Shown piece by piece: positions 47,951 through 57,200 of a stretch of 64,000 bases of DNA. The notes under the pieces were generated by a model, which saw only the letters and a list, made by a program, of their open reading frames with translations, was not told where the DNA came from and did no database searches. Numbering within the stretch: the first letter of the stretch is position 1; each line of letters begins with the position of its first letter. This DNA comes from Piscinibacter sp. (GTDB lineage: Bacteria; Pseudomonadota; Gammaproteobacteria; Burkholderiales; Burkholderiaceae_C): the NCBI GenBank assembly GCA_016706565.1, contig JADJJI010000001.1, positions 620,001-684,000 on the forward strand, read 5' to 3'. A program made the position numbers and the translations under genes.

Positions 47951-48861
47951 AGCAGCAGCCCCAGGTAGTGATCGACCAGCAGCGCCGCGAACAGCAGAGA
48001 AAGATGCCAGATCGAGAAGCGGAAGGTCTTGCGTGCCAGTTGGTCGGAATACTCGCGCCAAAGTTTCCATGCGTAGGCGATGAAACCAGCGCCGAGCAGC
48101 AAAGCCGACACCAGGTAGAACCAGCCGCTCATGCCCGAGATGAAGGGCAGGAGCGTAGCGGCGAACAGCACCAGCGTGTAGAGGAACACGTGCAAGCGCG
48201 TGAACTCGGAGCCGTGCGTGATCGGCAGCATCGGCAGGCCCGAGCGGCGGTAGTCTTCGGCGCGGTACAGCGCCAGCGCCCAGAAGTGCGGTGGCGTCCA
48301 CAGGAAGATGATCAGGCACAGGATCAGCGCCTCGGGCCCGACCTCGCCGCGGATGGCCGCCCAGCCCAGCACCGGCGGCATGGCGCCCGACGCGCCGCCG
48401 ATGACGATGTTCTGCGGCGTCATCGGCTTGAGCACCACGGTGTAGATCACCGCGTAGCCGACGAAGGTGGCCAGCGTCAGCCACATCGTCAGCGGGTTCA
48501 CCATGAAGTACAGCAGCGCGCCGCCTGCGGCGCAAAGCAGCCCGGAGAAGATCAACGTCTGCGTCAGCGTGAGCTCGCCGCGCGCCGTCGGTCGCCAGGA
48601 CGTTCGCGCCATGCGCGAATCGATCTGCTGCTCGATCAGGCAGTTGAACGCCGCGGCGGCCGCAGCCACCAGCCAGATGCCGGCGGTGGCGGCCAACGTC
48701 ACGCGCCAGTCGGGCAGGCCCGGCGTGGCCAGCAGCATGCCGATGACGGCGCAGAAGACGATCAACTGCACCACGCGCGGCTTGGTCAGCACGTAGAACT
48801 GGCGCACGCGCGAAGGCAGCGAGGTCGCGGTGGCGGGGTGGGAAGCGAGGGTGTCGGACAT
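47947..48861 (-). CDS. ctaB: Protoheme IX farnesyltransferase
   Basis: A 304-residue UbiA-family enzyme with about nine helices. [19 protein letters not shown] carries the prenyl-diphosphate/Mg2+ aspartates, with PTARGELT and [21 protein letters not shown] after it. It makes haem O from protohaem IX and farnesyl diphosphate for the oxidase. It lies between ctaA and sco, the usual order for this cluster. Confidence 0.93.
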   Translation of the reverse strand: MSDTLASHPATATSLPSRVRQFYVLTKPRVVQLIVFCAVIGMLLATPGLPDWRVTLAATAGIWLVAAAAAAFNCLIEQQIDSRMARTSWRPTARGELTLTQTLIFSGLLCAAGGALLYFMVNPLTMWLTLATFVGYAVIYTVVLKPMTPQNIVIGGASGAMPPVLGWAAIRGEVGPEALILCLIIFLWTPPHFWALALYRAEDYRRSGLPMLPITHGSEFTRLHVFLYTLVLFAATLLPFISGMSGWFYLVSALLLGAGFIAYAWKLWREYSDQLARKTFRFSIWHLSLLFAALLVDHYLGLLL

Positions 48862-48881
48862 GGTCTGGCGGGCGTCGCAGC

Positions 48882-50039
48882 CTACAGCATCGCGCGGGCG
48901 GGCCGGGCGGGCTGTCGGCTGTCGCCGTGTTCGGGAAGGGAGGCTGGTGCCGTGCGGACCAGGAGCACGGCCAGCAACGCGACGAGCACGGCGGCACCGG
49001 CCGTGTGTGCCAGCGCAGCCACCAGCGGCCAGCCGAGCACCACGTTGCCCAGCCCCGAGGCCAGCTGCCACAGCGCAACGCCGATCAGCGCAAAGGCGGC
49101 GCGGCGCGGCGCCGCCTGGGCGCTGCGATGCAGTCGCCAGGCCAGCCACAGCAAGGCCACGAACACGGCGTAGGCCATCAGTCGGTGCGTGTAGTGGATC
49201 GCCGTGAGCGCGGCAAACGGCAGGAAGTCGCCGCCCCGGGTTTCGCCCAGCTCGCGAAGCAGCGTGAAGCCGTGGCGGAAGTCCATCTCGGGCCACCAGG
49301 CGCCCTGGCAGGTGGGGAAGTCGCTGCAGGCCAGCACCGCATAGTTGGTGCTGACCCAGCCGCCGAGCGCAACCTGCAGCAGCGTCAGCGCGGCCACGGC
49401 CAGCAGCAGCCGGCGCGTGCCGTTGTCGAGCACCATCGGCCGCGGCAGCGCCAGTTCGCCCTGCACGGCCAGCAGGGCGAGCAGCCCGATGCCGCCGAGC
49501 AGGTGCAGCGTGACGATCGCCGGGTAGAGCTTGAGCGTGACGGTGAGCGCCCCGAACGCGCCCTGCGCACAGACCCACACCAGCGTCGCTGTCGCCCACC
49601 ACGGCGAGGGCGTGGCCCGCCCACGGCGCGCTTCGAACCAGCTGGCCAGCGCCATCACCGTGATCAGCACGCCCACCGCCGTGGCGAGGTAGCGGTGAAC
49701 CATCTCGACCCAGGCCTTGCCATGGGTGACCGGGCCGCCGGGGCGCAGCGATTGTTCGGCATGAATCTCGGCCTTCGCGCCGAGCGGGCTGGCATTGCCG
49801 TAACAACCCGGCCAGTCGGGGCAGCCCAGGCCGGAGTCGGACAGGCGGGTGAAGGCGCCGAAAACGACGAGATCGAACGTGAGGAACAGCGTGAGCAGCG
49901 TGAGCGCGCGCATCCGGACGGCCGGCGTGGCGCCGCGATGGCGCAGCCACACCCAGGCCAGCGGGCCCAGCGCCAGTACCACGCCGAGCGCGGCCATGCG
50001 CACGATCGGCGTGAGGTCGTAGAGCGGCTGTGCGTCCAT
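48882..50039 (-). CDS. ctaA: Haem A synthase (CtaA/COX15)
   Basis: A 385-residue membrane protein with eight helices. [22 protein letters not shown] contains the conserved Cys pair and opening motif. Haem His ligands are in [17 protein letters not shown] and [11 protein letters not shown], and [12 protein letters not shown] is the second Cys loop. It oxidises haem O to haem A. ATG at 50039 is chosen since an upstream in-frame ATG would overlap the preceding gene; this leaves 14 bases between genes. Confidence 0.92.
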   Translation of the reverse strand: MDAQPLYDLTPIVRMAALGVVLALGPLAWVWLRHRGATPAVRMRALTLLTLFLTFDLVVFGAFTRLSDSGLGCPDWPGCYGNASPLGAKAEIHAEQSLRPGGPVTHGKAWVEMVHRYLATAVGVLITVMALASWFEARRGRATPSPWWATATLVWVCAQGAFGALTVTLKLYPAIVTLHLLGGIGLLALLAVQGELALPRPMVLDNGTRRLLLAVAALTLLQVALGGWVSTNYAVLACSDFPTCQGAWWPEMDFRHGFTLLRELGETRGGDFLPFAALTAIHYTHRLMAYAVFVALLWLAWRLHRSAQAAPRRAAFALIGVALWQLASGLGNVVLGWPLVAALAHTAGAAVLVALLAVLLVRTAPASLPEHGDSRQPARPARAML

Positions 50040-50053
50040 GGATGTGCCGGCGC

Positions 50054-50770
50054 TCAGGGGCGGCCAGCGCGGTCCCATCCGGCCGAGGCGCGCAGCAGCC
50101 GATCGATGTCGCGCTTCAGGCGGGCCGGCTCCGGGTCACCGGGCGCGCGCAGCATCCAGTTGCCGATCGGATCGACCACGTAGAAGTGCTGCTCGAGCGA
50201 GTGGCCGGCGGAGGGCGACAGCCACTGCGCCAGTGCCTCGCGCGGCACGCGCAGCACGGTGACCGGGTCGCCCTGGCTGACGGCCTGCAGCGTTTCGGGC
50301 CGAAGTGCCTGTGCGTCGTCGACGAGCCAGATCTTGTCGACGCGGTCCTTCTCGCGCCCGAGTGCCTCGCGCAGCTGGCGCTGCAGCCACAGGCGCTTCT
50401 CGCAGCCGGCGTCGCAGGCGCCGCCGGCCACCACCAGCAGCAGCCACTGGCCGTGCAAGGACTTCGCCTCGACCGCGCGGCCCTGCAGATCGCTCAGCGG
50501 CAGTGCTGCAGGCAGCGGGCGCAGCGGGTCGACGAGCTCGCCGTAGTTGGTGCGCCCCTCGGGGCGGTAGAAGAAGTAGGCCAGGTAGGAGGCGATCACC
50601 GGCGCGGCGCACACCGCCAGGATCAGCAGCATCTTCAGCCGGCCGATGGCCGTGCGGCGTGCCGCGTCATCGAGGCCGGGCGAAGGCATCGTGTGCACCG
50701 TGAAGCTAAGCGGCGACGCCGCTTCAAGCTTGGCGTCGGAGCCGGGGGCGGACGAGTTGGAACCAGACAT
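50054..50770 (-). CDS. Sco-like membrane-anchored thioredoxin-fold protein in the cox cluster
   Basis: A 238-residue protein, usually left unnamed. A single helix ([22 protein letters not shown], residues 47-68) anchors a periplasmic domain. That domain carries CDAGC (Cys119, Cys123), the same Cys-x3-Cys spacing as in Sco, in a [19 protein letters not shown] context. A His (190 or 195) comes just before [10 protein letters not shown], which parallels the Sco [10 protein letters not shown] segment. A role in copper delivery or oxidase maturation is likely but inferred. It overlaps SURF1 by 47 bases. Confidence 0.78.
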   Translation of the reverse strand: MSGSNSSAPGSDAKLEAASPLSFTVHTMPSPGLDDAARRTAIGRLKMLLILAVCAAPVIASYLAYFFYRPEGRTNYGELVDPLRPLPAALPLSDLQGRAVEAKSLHGQWLLLVVAGGACDAGCEKRLWLQRQLREALGREKDRVDKIWLVDDAQALRPETLQAVSQGDPVTVLRVPREALAQWLSPSAGHSLEQHFYVVDPIGNWMLRAPGDPEPARLKRDIDRLLRASAGWDRAGRP

Positions 50771-51464
50771 AAAGACCCGTGATCAAGGCCGCGAGTGCGA
50801 ACCACTGGAAGGCGTAACCGTAGTGCTTGTGGACGTCGACCGCCGGCGCCGGCCATTGCCGCAGCAGCCCGTCGCCCGCGGTCCCGGCACTGTCGGCCTG
50901 CAGCAACGACAGCGGCCGCAGCCGCAGCCCCGTCTCTTGTGCGAACCCGTCGAGATCGAGATTCTGCCGGATCGGCCCCTGCCCTTCGGCGCCGAGCTCG
51001 TAGAGCCTTGACGGTGGCGGGGCGATGCGGCCCTCGACCTCCACCACGCCTGCGGCCGCTGGGAGCTCCGGCACGCGCGTGCGGTCGTTGGCATCGCGCG
51101 GCACCCAGCCGCGCTGCACCAGCACGGCGTCGCCGCCCTCGCCGATCAGCAGTGGCGTCACGACGTAGAAGCCCTGCCGACCGGCCATCGGTCGGTTGTC
51201 CAGGAACACCGTGCGGCCATCGACCCAGCGGCCGCGCAGCGCGATGCGCCGGAAATGCTGTGTCGCGGCCTGCTGCGCCTGGTCGGCCAGTTCGGCCTGC
51301 GCCAGCGGCGGCGCCGCGCCGCGCGAGTCGAGAGCGGCCTGTGCCTGCTCCTTCTCGGCGGCGCGGGAGAGTTGCCACGCGCCCAGCCGGGCGGTCAGGC
51401 TCGCGCCGAGCAGCGCGGCCAGCAGCACCAGAGCGGCCCGTTGCCGCACGCCGAGCCCGCTCAC
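50724..51464 (-). CDS. SURF1-family cytochrome oxidase assembly protein
   Basis: A 246-residue protein with one helix at each end (LVLLAALLGASLTARLGAWQL and [20 protein letters not shown]) and a periplasmic SURF1 core. The core has FRRIALRGRWVDGRTVFLDN, GFYVVTPLL and VQRGWVPRD. It assists haem A insertion into subunit I. GTG at 51464, with AAGGGG eight bases upstream, is preferred over the TTG at 51488. It is divergent from the small DUF2909 gene. Confidence 0.88.
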   Translation of the reverse strand: MSGLGVRQRAALVLLAALLGASLTARLGAWQLSRAAEKEQAQAALDSRGAAPPLAQAELADQAQQAATQHFRRIALRGRWVDGRTVFLDNRPMAGRQGFYVVTPLLIGEGGDAVLVQRGWVPRDANDRTRVPELPAAAGVVEVEGRIAPPPSRLYELGAEGQGPIRQNLDLDGFAQETGLRLRPLSLLQADSAGTAGDGLLRQWPAPAVDVHKHYGYAFQWFALAALITGLYVWFQLVRPRLRRQA

Positions 51465-51506
51465 CTGCGAAGCCCCTTCACGGGGCAAGGCGGATAATCA
51501 GCTCGC

Positions 51507-51728
51507 ATGAAGATCCTGCTTGCGGTGGCGTTCGTCGGCATTCTCGGAGCGCTGTTGTCGGCGGGCGTGTTCATGGTGCGCGATGGCCGCGACGGCAAGC
51601 CCAAGACCGGCAACATGATGCGCGCACTGGCCCTGCGGGTGGCCCTGTCGGTGCTGCTGTTCGCCTGCGTCATGCTGGCCTGGTGGATGGGTTGGATCCA
51701 GCCCAAGGGCCTGCCGATCGGTCGCTGA
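51507..51728 (+). CDS. Twin transmembrane protein, DUF2909
   Basis: A 73-residue protein with two helices (residues 3-23 and about 42-63) joined by a polar loop, RDGRDGKPKTGNMMRAL, which is the DUF2909 signature. It is the only forward gene within the reverse-strand cox cluster, sitting between SURF1 and coxC. The location in cox loci hints at a part in oxidase assembly, but no function is known. A strong hairpin terminator follows. Confidence 0.85.
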   Translation: MKILLAVAFVGILGALLSAGVFMVRDGRDGKPKTGNMMRALALRVALSVLLFACVMLAWWMGWIQPKGLPIGR

Positions 51729-51753
51729 ACCGCGCGGCGATCGGCCGGCAATG

Positions 51754-51780
51754 AAAAACGCCGCTTTCGCGGCGTTCTTC
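51754..51780. terminator. Bidirectional intrinsic terminator after DUF2909 and coxC
   Basis: An 8-bp stem (AACGCCGC / GCGGCGTT) with a TTTC loop has an A-run on one side and TTCTTC on the other, so it can work in both directions between the convergent DUF2909 and coxC genes. Transcripts from coxC would stop here, which implies that SURF1 and the genes after it need their own promoter. Confidence 0.82.
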
Positions 51781-51800
51781 GCGGGTGCCGGGTCGCTGCG

Positions 51801-52685
51801 TCAGGCCCAGTACACCACGATGTACAGGCCCAGCCAGACCACGTCGACGAAGTGCCAGTACCAGGCGGCACCCTCGAAGCCGAAATGGCGCTGCGGCGTG
51901 AAGTGACCCTTCATCAGGCGCAGCGTGATGAACAGCAGCATCAGCATGCCCACGAGCACGTGGAAACCGTGGAAGCCGGTCAGCATGAAGAAGGTCGAGC
52001 CGTAGGCGCCGGAGCTGAGCTTGAGGTTCAGGTCGCGGTAGGCATGCATGTACTCGTAAGCCTGCACGCACAGGAAGGTGGCGCCCAGCAGCACGGTGAT
52101 CCACATCCACAGGATCGTCTTGCCGCGATTGCCGGCGACGAGCGCGTGGTGCGCGATCGTCAACGTCACGCCGGATGTCAGCAGCAGCAGCGTGTTGATG
52201 GTGGGCAGCGGCCACGGGCCCATGGTCGTGAAGGGCTCGACGATGCCCGCCGGCGAACCGGTGGCCCCGGCGGCGGCACTCGGCCAGACCGCCTTGAAGT
52301 CGGGCCAGAGCAACGCGTTTTCGAGGCTGCCCAGGTTGGGCAGCGAGTGCAGGCGTGTCCAGTACAGCGCACCGAAGAAGGCGGCGAAGAACATCACCTC
52401 CGAGAAGATGAACCAGCTCATGCTCCAGCGGAACGAGACGTCGATGCGGCTGCCGTACAGGCCGCTTTCGCTCTCGTTGATGGCCGCACGGAACCAGCCC
52501 TGCAGGATGAACGCCCACATCAGGAAGCCGAACAGCGTGACCCACGCGCCCCAGCCATGGCCGTTGACCCACTGGCCCGCGCCGAGGATGACGAAGAACA
52601 GTCCCGTGGCGGTGAGCACCGGGAAGTGCGAAGGCGCCGGAACAAAGTAGTAGGGGGTCTGCCCGTGTTGTGTCGCTGCCGACAT
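51801..52685 (-). CDS. coxC: Cytochrome c oxidase subunit III
   Basis: A 294-residue protein with seven helices. YYFVPAPSHFPVLTATGLF opens it. SWFIFSEVMFFAAFFGALYW carries the conserved Glu, and FMLTGFHGFHVLVG and WYWHFVDVVWLGLY near the end are diagnostic. It stabilises subunit I of the aa3-type oxidase. It follows DUF2970 by 29 bases and ends before the bidirectional hairpin. Confidence 0.96.
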   Translation of the reverse strand: MSAATQHGQTPYYFVPAPSHFPVLTATGLFFVILGAGQWVNGHGWGAWVTLFGFLMWAFILQGWFRAAINESESGLYGSRIDVSFRWSMSWFIFSEVMFFAAFFGALYWTRLHSLPNLGSLENALLWPDFKAVWPSAAAGATGSPAGIVEPFTTMGPWPLPTINTLLLLTSGVTLTIAHHALVAGNRGKTILWMWITVLLGATFLCVQAYEYMHAYRDLNLKLSSGAYGSTFFMLTGFHGFHVLVGMLMLLFITLRLMKGHFTPQRHFGFEGAAWYWHFVDVVWLGLYIVVYWA

Positions 52686-52714
52686 GGTTTCTCCTCAGGG
52701 TCCTGTTCGATTCT

Positions 52715-52945
52715 CTATGTCGCCACACCGCTGGCGATGATCCAGTTCACCAGCAGCGCCAGCGCCGCAATGAACAACAACGCGCCGATCACGCCGGCAA
52801 TCACCACGTGCACCGGGTTGAGCTTGCCGATGTCCTGCTCGTAGCCGCTGGACTTGCGGATACCGAAGAACGACCAAGCCACCGCCCGCATCGTCTGCAG
52901 GAAGGAGCCCTTGCGCTGCACCGCTTCGCGCAGGCCGTCGCTCAT
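52715..52945 (-). CDS. DUF2970 small membrane protein
   Basis: A 76-residue protein with MRAVAWSFFGIRKSSGYEQD, the DUF2970 signature, followed by one C-terminal helix (VVIAGVIGALLFIAALALLV). The ATG at 52945 overlaps the ctaG stop (ATGA). The gene occurs steadily between ctaG and coxC in related cox clusters, so an accessory role in oxidase assembly is likely; nothing more specific is known. Confidence 0.87.
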   Translation of the reverse strand: MSDGLREAVQRKGSFLQTMRAVAWSFFGIRKSSGYEQDIGKLNPVHVVIAGVIGALLFIAALALLVNWIIASGVAT

Positions 52946-53562
52946 GTGCGCGGCTCCTGCACGGGCGCGCGCACCGTCGCCTCCGGCTCGGCGGGAGTCT
53001 TGCCGCCGACCTCGAAGAAGGTGTACGACAGCGTGATCGTGCGCACGTCCTTGGGCAGTTTCGGGTCGACGATGAACACCACCGGCCATTGCTTGCTCTC
53101 GCCCGCCTTCAGCGTGTATTCGTTGAAGCAGAAGCACTCGATCTTGTTGAAGTGCGCCATCGCCTGCCGCGGCGCGTAACTCGGGATGGCCTGCGCGGCC
53201 ATCGTGCGGTTCTGCTTGTTGCGGAACTCGTACATCACCGTGGCCATCTCGCCCGGATGCACGTCGATGGAGCGCTTGGCGGGCTTGAAGTCCCAGGGGC
53301 CGCGGGCGTTGGCGTCGAACTCCACCGTGATCACCCGGCTGGTGTCGACCTGCGTGTTGCGCTCGGCCGGCGCATTGCCGGGCACCTGCCGCTCGGCCAC
53401 CGACAGCACGTTGATGCCCAGTGCCGAGCAGATGGCACGGTACATGGGCACCAGCGCGTAGCCGAAGCCGAACATCAGCGCGGCCACGACGACCAGCTTG
53501 CCGACCATGCGCAGGTTGTCGCTGCGCAGGGTCGGATCGGGCCCGATCGGAAGGTTCGACAT
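52942..53562 (-). CDS. ctaG: Cytochrome c oxidase assembly protein CtaG/COX11
   Basis: A 206-residue protein with one N-terminal helix (VVVAALMFGFGYALVPMYR). The periplasmic copper-binding domain has NKIECFCFNEYTLKAGE; the CFCF motif holds the two copper-ligating cysteines for delivery to CuB in subunit I. VPMYRAICSALGIN is also diagnostic. It is 7 bases after the small 38-residue gene and overlaps DUF2970. Confidence 0.94.
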   Translation of the reverse strand: MSNLPIGPDPTLRSDNLRMVGKLVVVAALMFGFGYALVPMYRAICSALGINVLSVAERQVPGNAPAERNTQVDTSRVITVEFDANARGPWDFKPAKRSIDVHPGEMATVMYEFRNKQNRTMAAQAIPSYAPRQAMAHFNKIECFCFNEYTLKAGESKQWPVVFIVDPKLPKDVRTITLSYTFFEVGGKTPAEPEATVRAPVQEPRT

Positions 53563-53569
53563 GCCGGAT

Positions 53570-53686
53570 TCAGACGCCGATGAACGCGCTCTTCACCATG
53601 AAGCCGACGAATAGCGCCACCGCCACCGAGGCCAGGATCAGGCCCAGGCGCAGGTTGCTCTTCTTCTGCTCGGGGGTCAGCGCCAT
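53570..53686 (-). CDS. Cytochrome oxidase small assembly protein (38 residues)
   Basis: A short frame between coxA and ctaG, starting at ATG 53686 and ending with TGA at 53570. It reads MALTPEQKKSNLRLGLI, then a single helix (ILASVAVALFVGFMV), then KSAFIGV. Spacing is 4 bases after the coxA stop's opposite end and 7 bases before ctaG, so it fills the gap exactly. The basic N-terminus and single helix match the small assembly proteins found at this place in betaproteobacterial cox operons. It is easily missed because of its length. Confidence 0.85.
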   Translation of the reverse strand: MALTPEQKKSNLRLGLILASVAVALFVGFMVKSAFIGV

Positions 53687-53690
53687 GGTG

Positions 53691-55325
53691 TCAGCCCAGC
53701 ACCTTGGTGGCCGACGGGTTCAGCAGGGGCGGCGTCTCGAAGGTATGGAACGGCGCCGGCGACGGCACTTCCCACTCCAGGCCTTCGGCACCGTCCCAGG
53801 GCTGCTGGGGCGCCTTCACGCCCTGGCCGCGCATGGTCGGCAGCACGACGAAGAAGAAGAAGTAGACCTGCATCAGCCCGAAGCCGAAGGCGCCCACCGA
53901 CGCGAGCATGTTGAAGTCGGCGAACTGCATCGGGTAGTCGGCATAACGGCGCGGCATGCCGGCCAACCCGAGGAAGTGCATCGGGAAGAAGGTCACGTTG
54001 AAGAAGATCAGCGAGCCCCAGAAATGGATCTTGCCGCGCGTCTCGTTGTACATGACGCCGGTCCACTTCGGGCTCCAGTAGTAGTAGCCGGCGAACAGCG
54101 CGTACAGCGAGCCGGCCACCAGCACATAGTGGAAGTGCGCCACCACGTAGTAGGTGTCCTGCAACTGGATGTCGACCGGCGCCATCGCGAGGATCAGGCC
54201 GGTGAAGCCGCCCATCGTGAACACGAACAGGAAGCCGACGGCGAACAGCATCGGCGTCTCGAAGGTCATCGAGCCGCGCCACATGGTGGCGATCCAGTTG
54301 AACACCTTCACGCCGGTGGGCACCGCGATCAGCATGGTTGCGTACATGAAGAACAGCTGGCCCGTGACCGGCATGCCGGTGGTGAACATGTGGTGGGCCC
54401 AGACGATGAACGACAGGATGGCGATCGAAGCGGTCGCGTAGACCATCGAGGTGTAGCCGAACAGCCTCTTGCGCGCGAACGCCGGGATGATGGCGCTGAC
54501 GATGCCGAAGGCCGGCAGGATCATGATGTAGACCTCGGGGTGGCCGAAGAACCAGAAGATGTGCTGGTACATCACCGGGTCGCCGCCGCCGGCGGGGTTG
54601 AAGAAGTGAGTGCCGAAGTGGCGGTCGGTCAGCGTCATCGTGATGGCGCCGGCGAGCACGGGCATCACCGCGATCAGCAGGTAGGCGGTGATCAGCCAGG
54701 TCCAGCAGAACAGCGGCATCTTCATCAGCGTCATGCGCGGCGCGCGCATGTTCAGGATCGTGACGATGATGTTGATCGAGCCCATGATCGAGCTCGCGCC
54801 CATGATGTGCATCGCGAAGATGCCGGCGTCCATCGACGGGCCCATCTGCAGCGTCAGCGGCGCGTACAGCGTCCAGCCCGCAGCGGGCGCGCCGCCGGGC
54901 ATGAAGAACGAGCCGACAAGCATCGCTCCGGCCGGGATCAGCAGCCAGAAGCTCAGGTTGTTCATGCGCGCGAAGGCCATGTCCGCCGCGCCGATCTGCA
55001 GCGGGATCATCCAGTTCGCGAAGCCGACGAAGGCCGGCATGATCGCGCCGAACACCATGATCAGGCCGTGCATCGTGGTCAGCTGGTTGAACAGCTGCGG
55101 GTTCACGACCTGCAGGCCGGGCTGGAACAGCTCGGCGCGGATCAGCAGCGCCAGCACGCCGCCGACCATCAGCATCGCGAACGAGAACAGCAGGTACATC
55201 GTGCCGATGTCCTTGTGGTTCGTCGCGAACAGCCAGCGGCGCCAGCCGTGGGGTGCGTGGTGATCGTGGTCGTGATCGTGGGCGTGGTCACCGTGGTGGC
55301 CATGCTGGTCAATGACTGCGCTCAT
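53691..55325 (-). CDS. coxA: Cytochrome c oxidase subunit I (aa3-type)
   Basis: A 544-residue protein with 12 helices. [20 protein letters not shown] carries a haem a ligand. [17 protein letters not shown] has the CuB His and the cross-linked Tyr, [11 protein letters not shown] has the two other CuB ligands, and [10 protein letters not shown] has the haem a3 and haem a ligands. The N-terminus is His-rich ([16 protein letters not shown]), which may bind copper or zinc. It is the catalytic core and proton pump. Confidence 0.97.
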   Translation of the reverse strand: MSAVIDQHGHHGDHAHDHDHDHHAPHGWRRWLFATNHKDIGTMYLLFSFAMLMVGGVLALLIRAELFQPGLQVVNPQLFNQLTTMHGLIMVFGAIMPAFVGFANWMIPLQIGAADMAFARMNNLSFWLLIPAGAMLVGSFFMPGGAPAAGWTLYAPLTLQMGPSMDAGIFAMHIMGASSIMGSINIIVTILNMRAPRMTLMKMPLFCWTWLITAYLLIAVMPVLAGAITMTLTDRHFGTHFFNPAGGGDPVMYQHIFWFFGHPEVYIMILPAFGIVSAIIPAFARKRLFGYTSMVYATASIAILSFIVWAHHMFTTGMPVTGQLFFMYATMLIAVPTGVKVFNWIATMWRGSMTFETPMLFAVGFLFVFTMGGFTGLILAMAPVDIQLQDTYYVVAHFHYVLVAGSLYALFAGYYYWSPKWTGVMYNETRGKIHFWGSLIFFNVTFFPMHFLGLAGMPRRYADYPMQFADFNMLASVGAFGFGLMQVYFFFFVVLPTMRGQGVKAPQQPWDGAEGLEWEVPSPAPFHTFETPPLLNPSATKVLG

Positions 55326-55359
55326 GCCGTTTCCTTATGCCTTCTGATTCGACGAGTTC

Positions 55360-56535
55360 TTACTTGCGTGCAGCGACGACGTCGGCCGGCTGAACGAGCT
55401 GCCCGGTCTTGTTGGACCAGTTGTTCTTCGTGTAGGTGATCACCGCGGCGATCTCCGTGTCCGACAGTTGCTTCCAGGCGGGCATGGCACCGTTGTTCTG
55501 GCCATTGAGCAGCACCTGGATCTGCTTGAGCTTGTCGGCATCGAGCACCACGGCAGCGCCGTCCAGCGGCTTGATCGGGCCGGCGCCCTTGCCGCTGGCC
55601 TGGTGGCAGGCGGCGCAATTGGCTGCATAGACCTTCTCGCCGCGGGCCACCAGCTCGTCGAGCTTCCATTCCTTGGCCGGGTCGTCGGCCAGCGCGGCCA
55701 TGGCCTTCTTCTTGCCGTCGACCCAGGCGCTGTAGTCGGCATGCGACAGCACCTTCACGTGGATCGGCATGTAGGCGTGTTCCTTGCCGCACAGCTCGGC
55801 GCACTGGCCGTAGAAGTCGCCGGTCTTCTCGGCACGGAACCAGGTGTCGCGCACGAAGCCGGGGATCGCGTCCTGCTTGATGCCGAACGCCGGCACCATG
55901 AAGGCGTGGATCACGTCGTTGGCGGTGGTGATGATGCGGATCTTCTTGTCCACCGGCACGACCAGCGGGTTGTCGACCTTGAGCAGGTAGTTGTCGGTCG
56001 CCGGCGGCTTGCCGCTGTTGGACATCTCGCGGTGCGTCACGTCGAGCGTGGACACGAAGCCGATGCCTTCGCCTTCGCCCTTGAGGTAGTCGTAGCCCCA
56101 CTTCCACTGGATGCCGGTCGCCTTGATCGTGAGATCGGCGGAGCTGGTGTCCTTCATTGCCACGACCGTCTTGGTGGCGGGCAGCGCCATGGCAATCACG
56201 ATGACCAGCGGCACGACCGTCCAGGCGATCTCGACCTTGACGCTCTCGTGGAAGTTGGCCGACACAGCCCCCTTCGACTTCCGGTGCTTGAAGATCGAAT
56301 AGAACATGACGCCGAACACGGCGACAAAGATCACCGTGCAGATGATCAGCATGAAGTAGTGCAGCCAGCGCTGGTCGGCGGCGATCTGCGTGACCGGCGG
56401 ATGCAGGTCGAGCTGATTGACCGCCGGGCCGCCGGGCAGGCTGTTCACGGCCAGGGCGGCTTGCGTCGCCAGCGTGGCACCTGCGGTAAGGGCGACTCGC
56501 GCCAACGTTGCACGGAGTGATTTGATCGTCTTCAT
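55360..56535 (-). CDS. coxB: Cytochrome c oxidase subunit II with fused cytochrome c domain
   Basis: A 391-residue protein. A signal peptide (to about residue 30) and two helices precede the CuA domain, with ligands in YGQCAELCGKEHAYMPI. A C-terminal cytochrome c domain has the haem c site CAACHQASGKGAGP and Met ligand in GAMPAWKQL, making this a caa3-like subunit. ATG at 56535 begins the signal peptide. It starts 28 bases after the DUF2244 gene and precedes coxA. Confidence 0.95.
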   Translation of the reverse strand: MKTIKSLRATLARVALTAGATLATQAALAVNSLPGGPAVNQLDLHPPVTQIAADQRWLHYFMLIICTVIFVAVFGVMFYSIFKHRKSKGAVSANFHESVKVEIAWTVVPLVIVIAMALPATKTVVAMKDTSSADLTIKATGIQWKWGYDYLKGEGEGIGFVSTLDVTHREMSNSGKPPATDNYLLKVDNPLVVPVDKKIRIITTANDVIHAFMVPAFGIKQDAIPGFVRDTWFRAEKTGDFYGQCAELCGKEHAYMPIHVKVLSHADYSAWVDGKKKAMAALADDPAKEWKLDELVARGEKVYAANCAACHQASGKGAGPIKPLDGAAVVLDADKLKQIQVLLNGQNNGAMPAWKQLSDTEIAAVITYTKNNWSNKTGQLVQPADVVAARK

Positions 56536-56563
56536 CGTTGTCACGTCAGTTTCTGGATCCCGC

Positions 56564-57121
56564 TCAGGCCGAACCAGGCACGAGCCCCTGCACCGCTTCA
56601 TGCCGCCGCAGCACCCACCGCATCTCGTCGGCGAGTTGCCGCCGCAACTCGGGTCGCACGAAGCGCCCCACCCTCACCTTCCGGCCACGCTCGCACAGCT
56701 CGATCAGCGAACCGTCACGGGACATGGACTCCACCCTCACCCACTCGGTGCAGAACTCGCACCGCTCGGTTCGCGCGCCAGAGGCCCGCTCGACCGTCAA
56801 CAGCCCGCCCTGCAGCCAGATGCTCTCTCGGTCGGTGACGTGGCGCGCGTGCACCAGCAGCGCCACACCGACCGCCAGCACTTCCAGCCAGGCGAAGGGC
56901 ATGACCAGCGTCGCACCCAGCCACCAGAATATTCCGGCAATGCCGAGAGAGATGCCGCTCAGACCCAGGTAAAACCCCAACATCTGCCTCGGCGTCAACG
57001 AACAGTTGCGTCGAAGCTCCCACTGCACCGAACAAGGATCCGAACCCGCCTGCGAAGCGCGCCCGAACCGCAATCGTGGCGGACCGGGTTCGCTCGACAT
57101 CGATGAGGCGTCGATCGTCAT
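56564..57121 (-). CDS. DUF2244 membrane protein upstream of coxB
   Basis: A 185-residue protein with two helices (about 47-68 and 72-92) and the DUF2244 core WELRRNCSLTPRQMLGFYLGL and VRVGRFVRPELRRQLADEMR. It leads the cox operon here, as in many relatives. The function is unknown. AAGG stands just before the ATG. The 79 bases before it (57122-57200) are the most AT-rich leader of the cluster and must hold the main promoter, but I could not pick out a convincing -35/-10 pair. Confidence 0.83.
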   Translation of the reverse strand: MTIDASSMSSEPGPPRLRFGRASQAGSDPCSVQWELRRNCSLTPRQMLGFYLGLSGISLGIAGIFWWLGATLVMPFAWLEVLAVGVALLVHARHVTDRESIWLQGGLLTVERASGARTERCEFCTEWVRVESMSRDGSLIELCERGRKVRVGRFVRPELRRQLADEMRWVLRRHEAVQGLVPGSA

Positions 57122-57200
57122 CCTTGCTTACTGCTCGCTGACTGCGCGTACGACCTCAAAGCACGATCTTTTCTTCGCTGCTTTGATCAACTGCAAGAGT

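Noticed and set aside
53421-55439. Long forward open frame opposite coxA
   Set aside because: It is the antisense shadow of coxA: rich in His, Arg and Gln with no domain, and the sense strand has every oxidase ligand.
57122-57200. FNR-like TTGATCAA before the cox operon
   Set aside because: The half-sites overlap instead of being spaced by four bases, so it does not form an FNR box.
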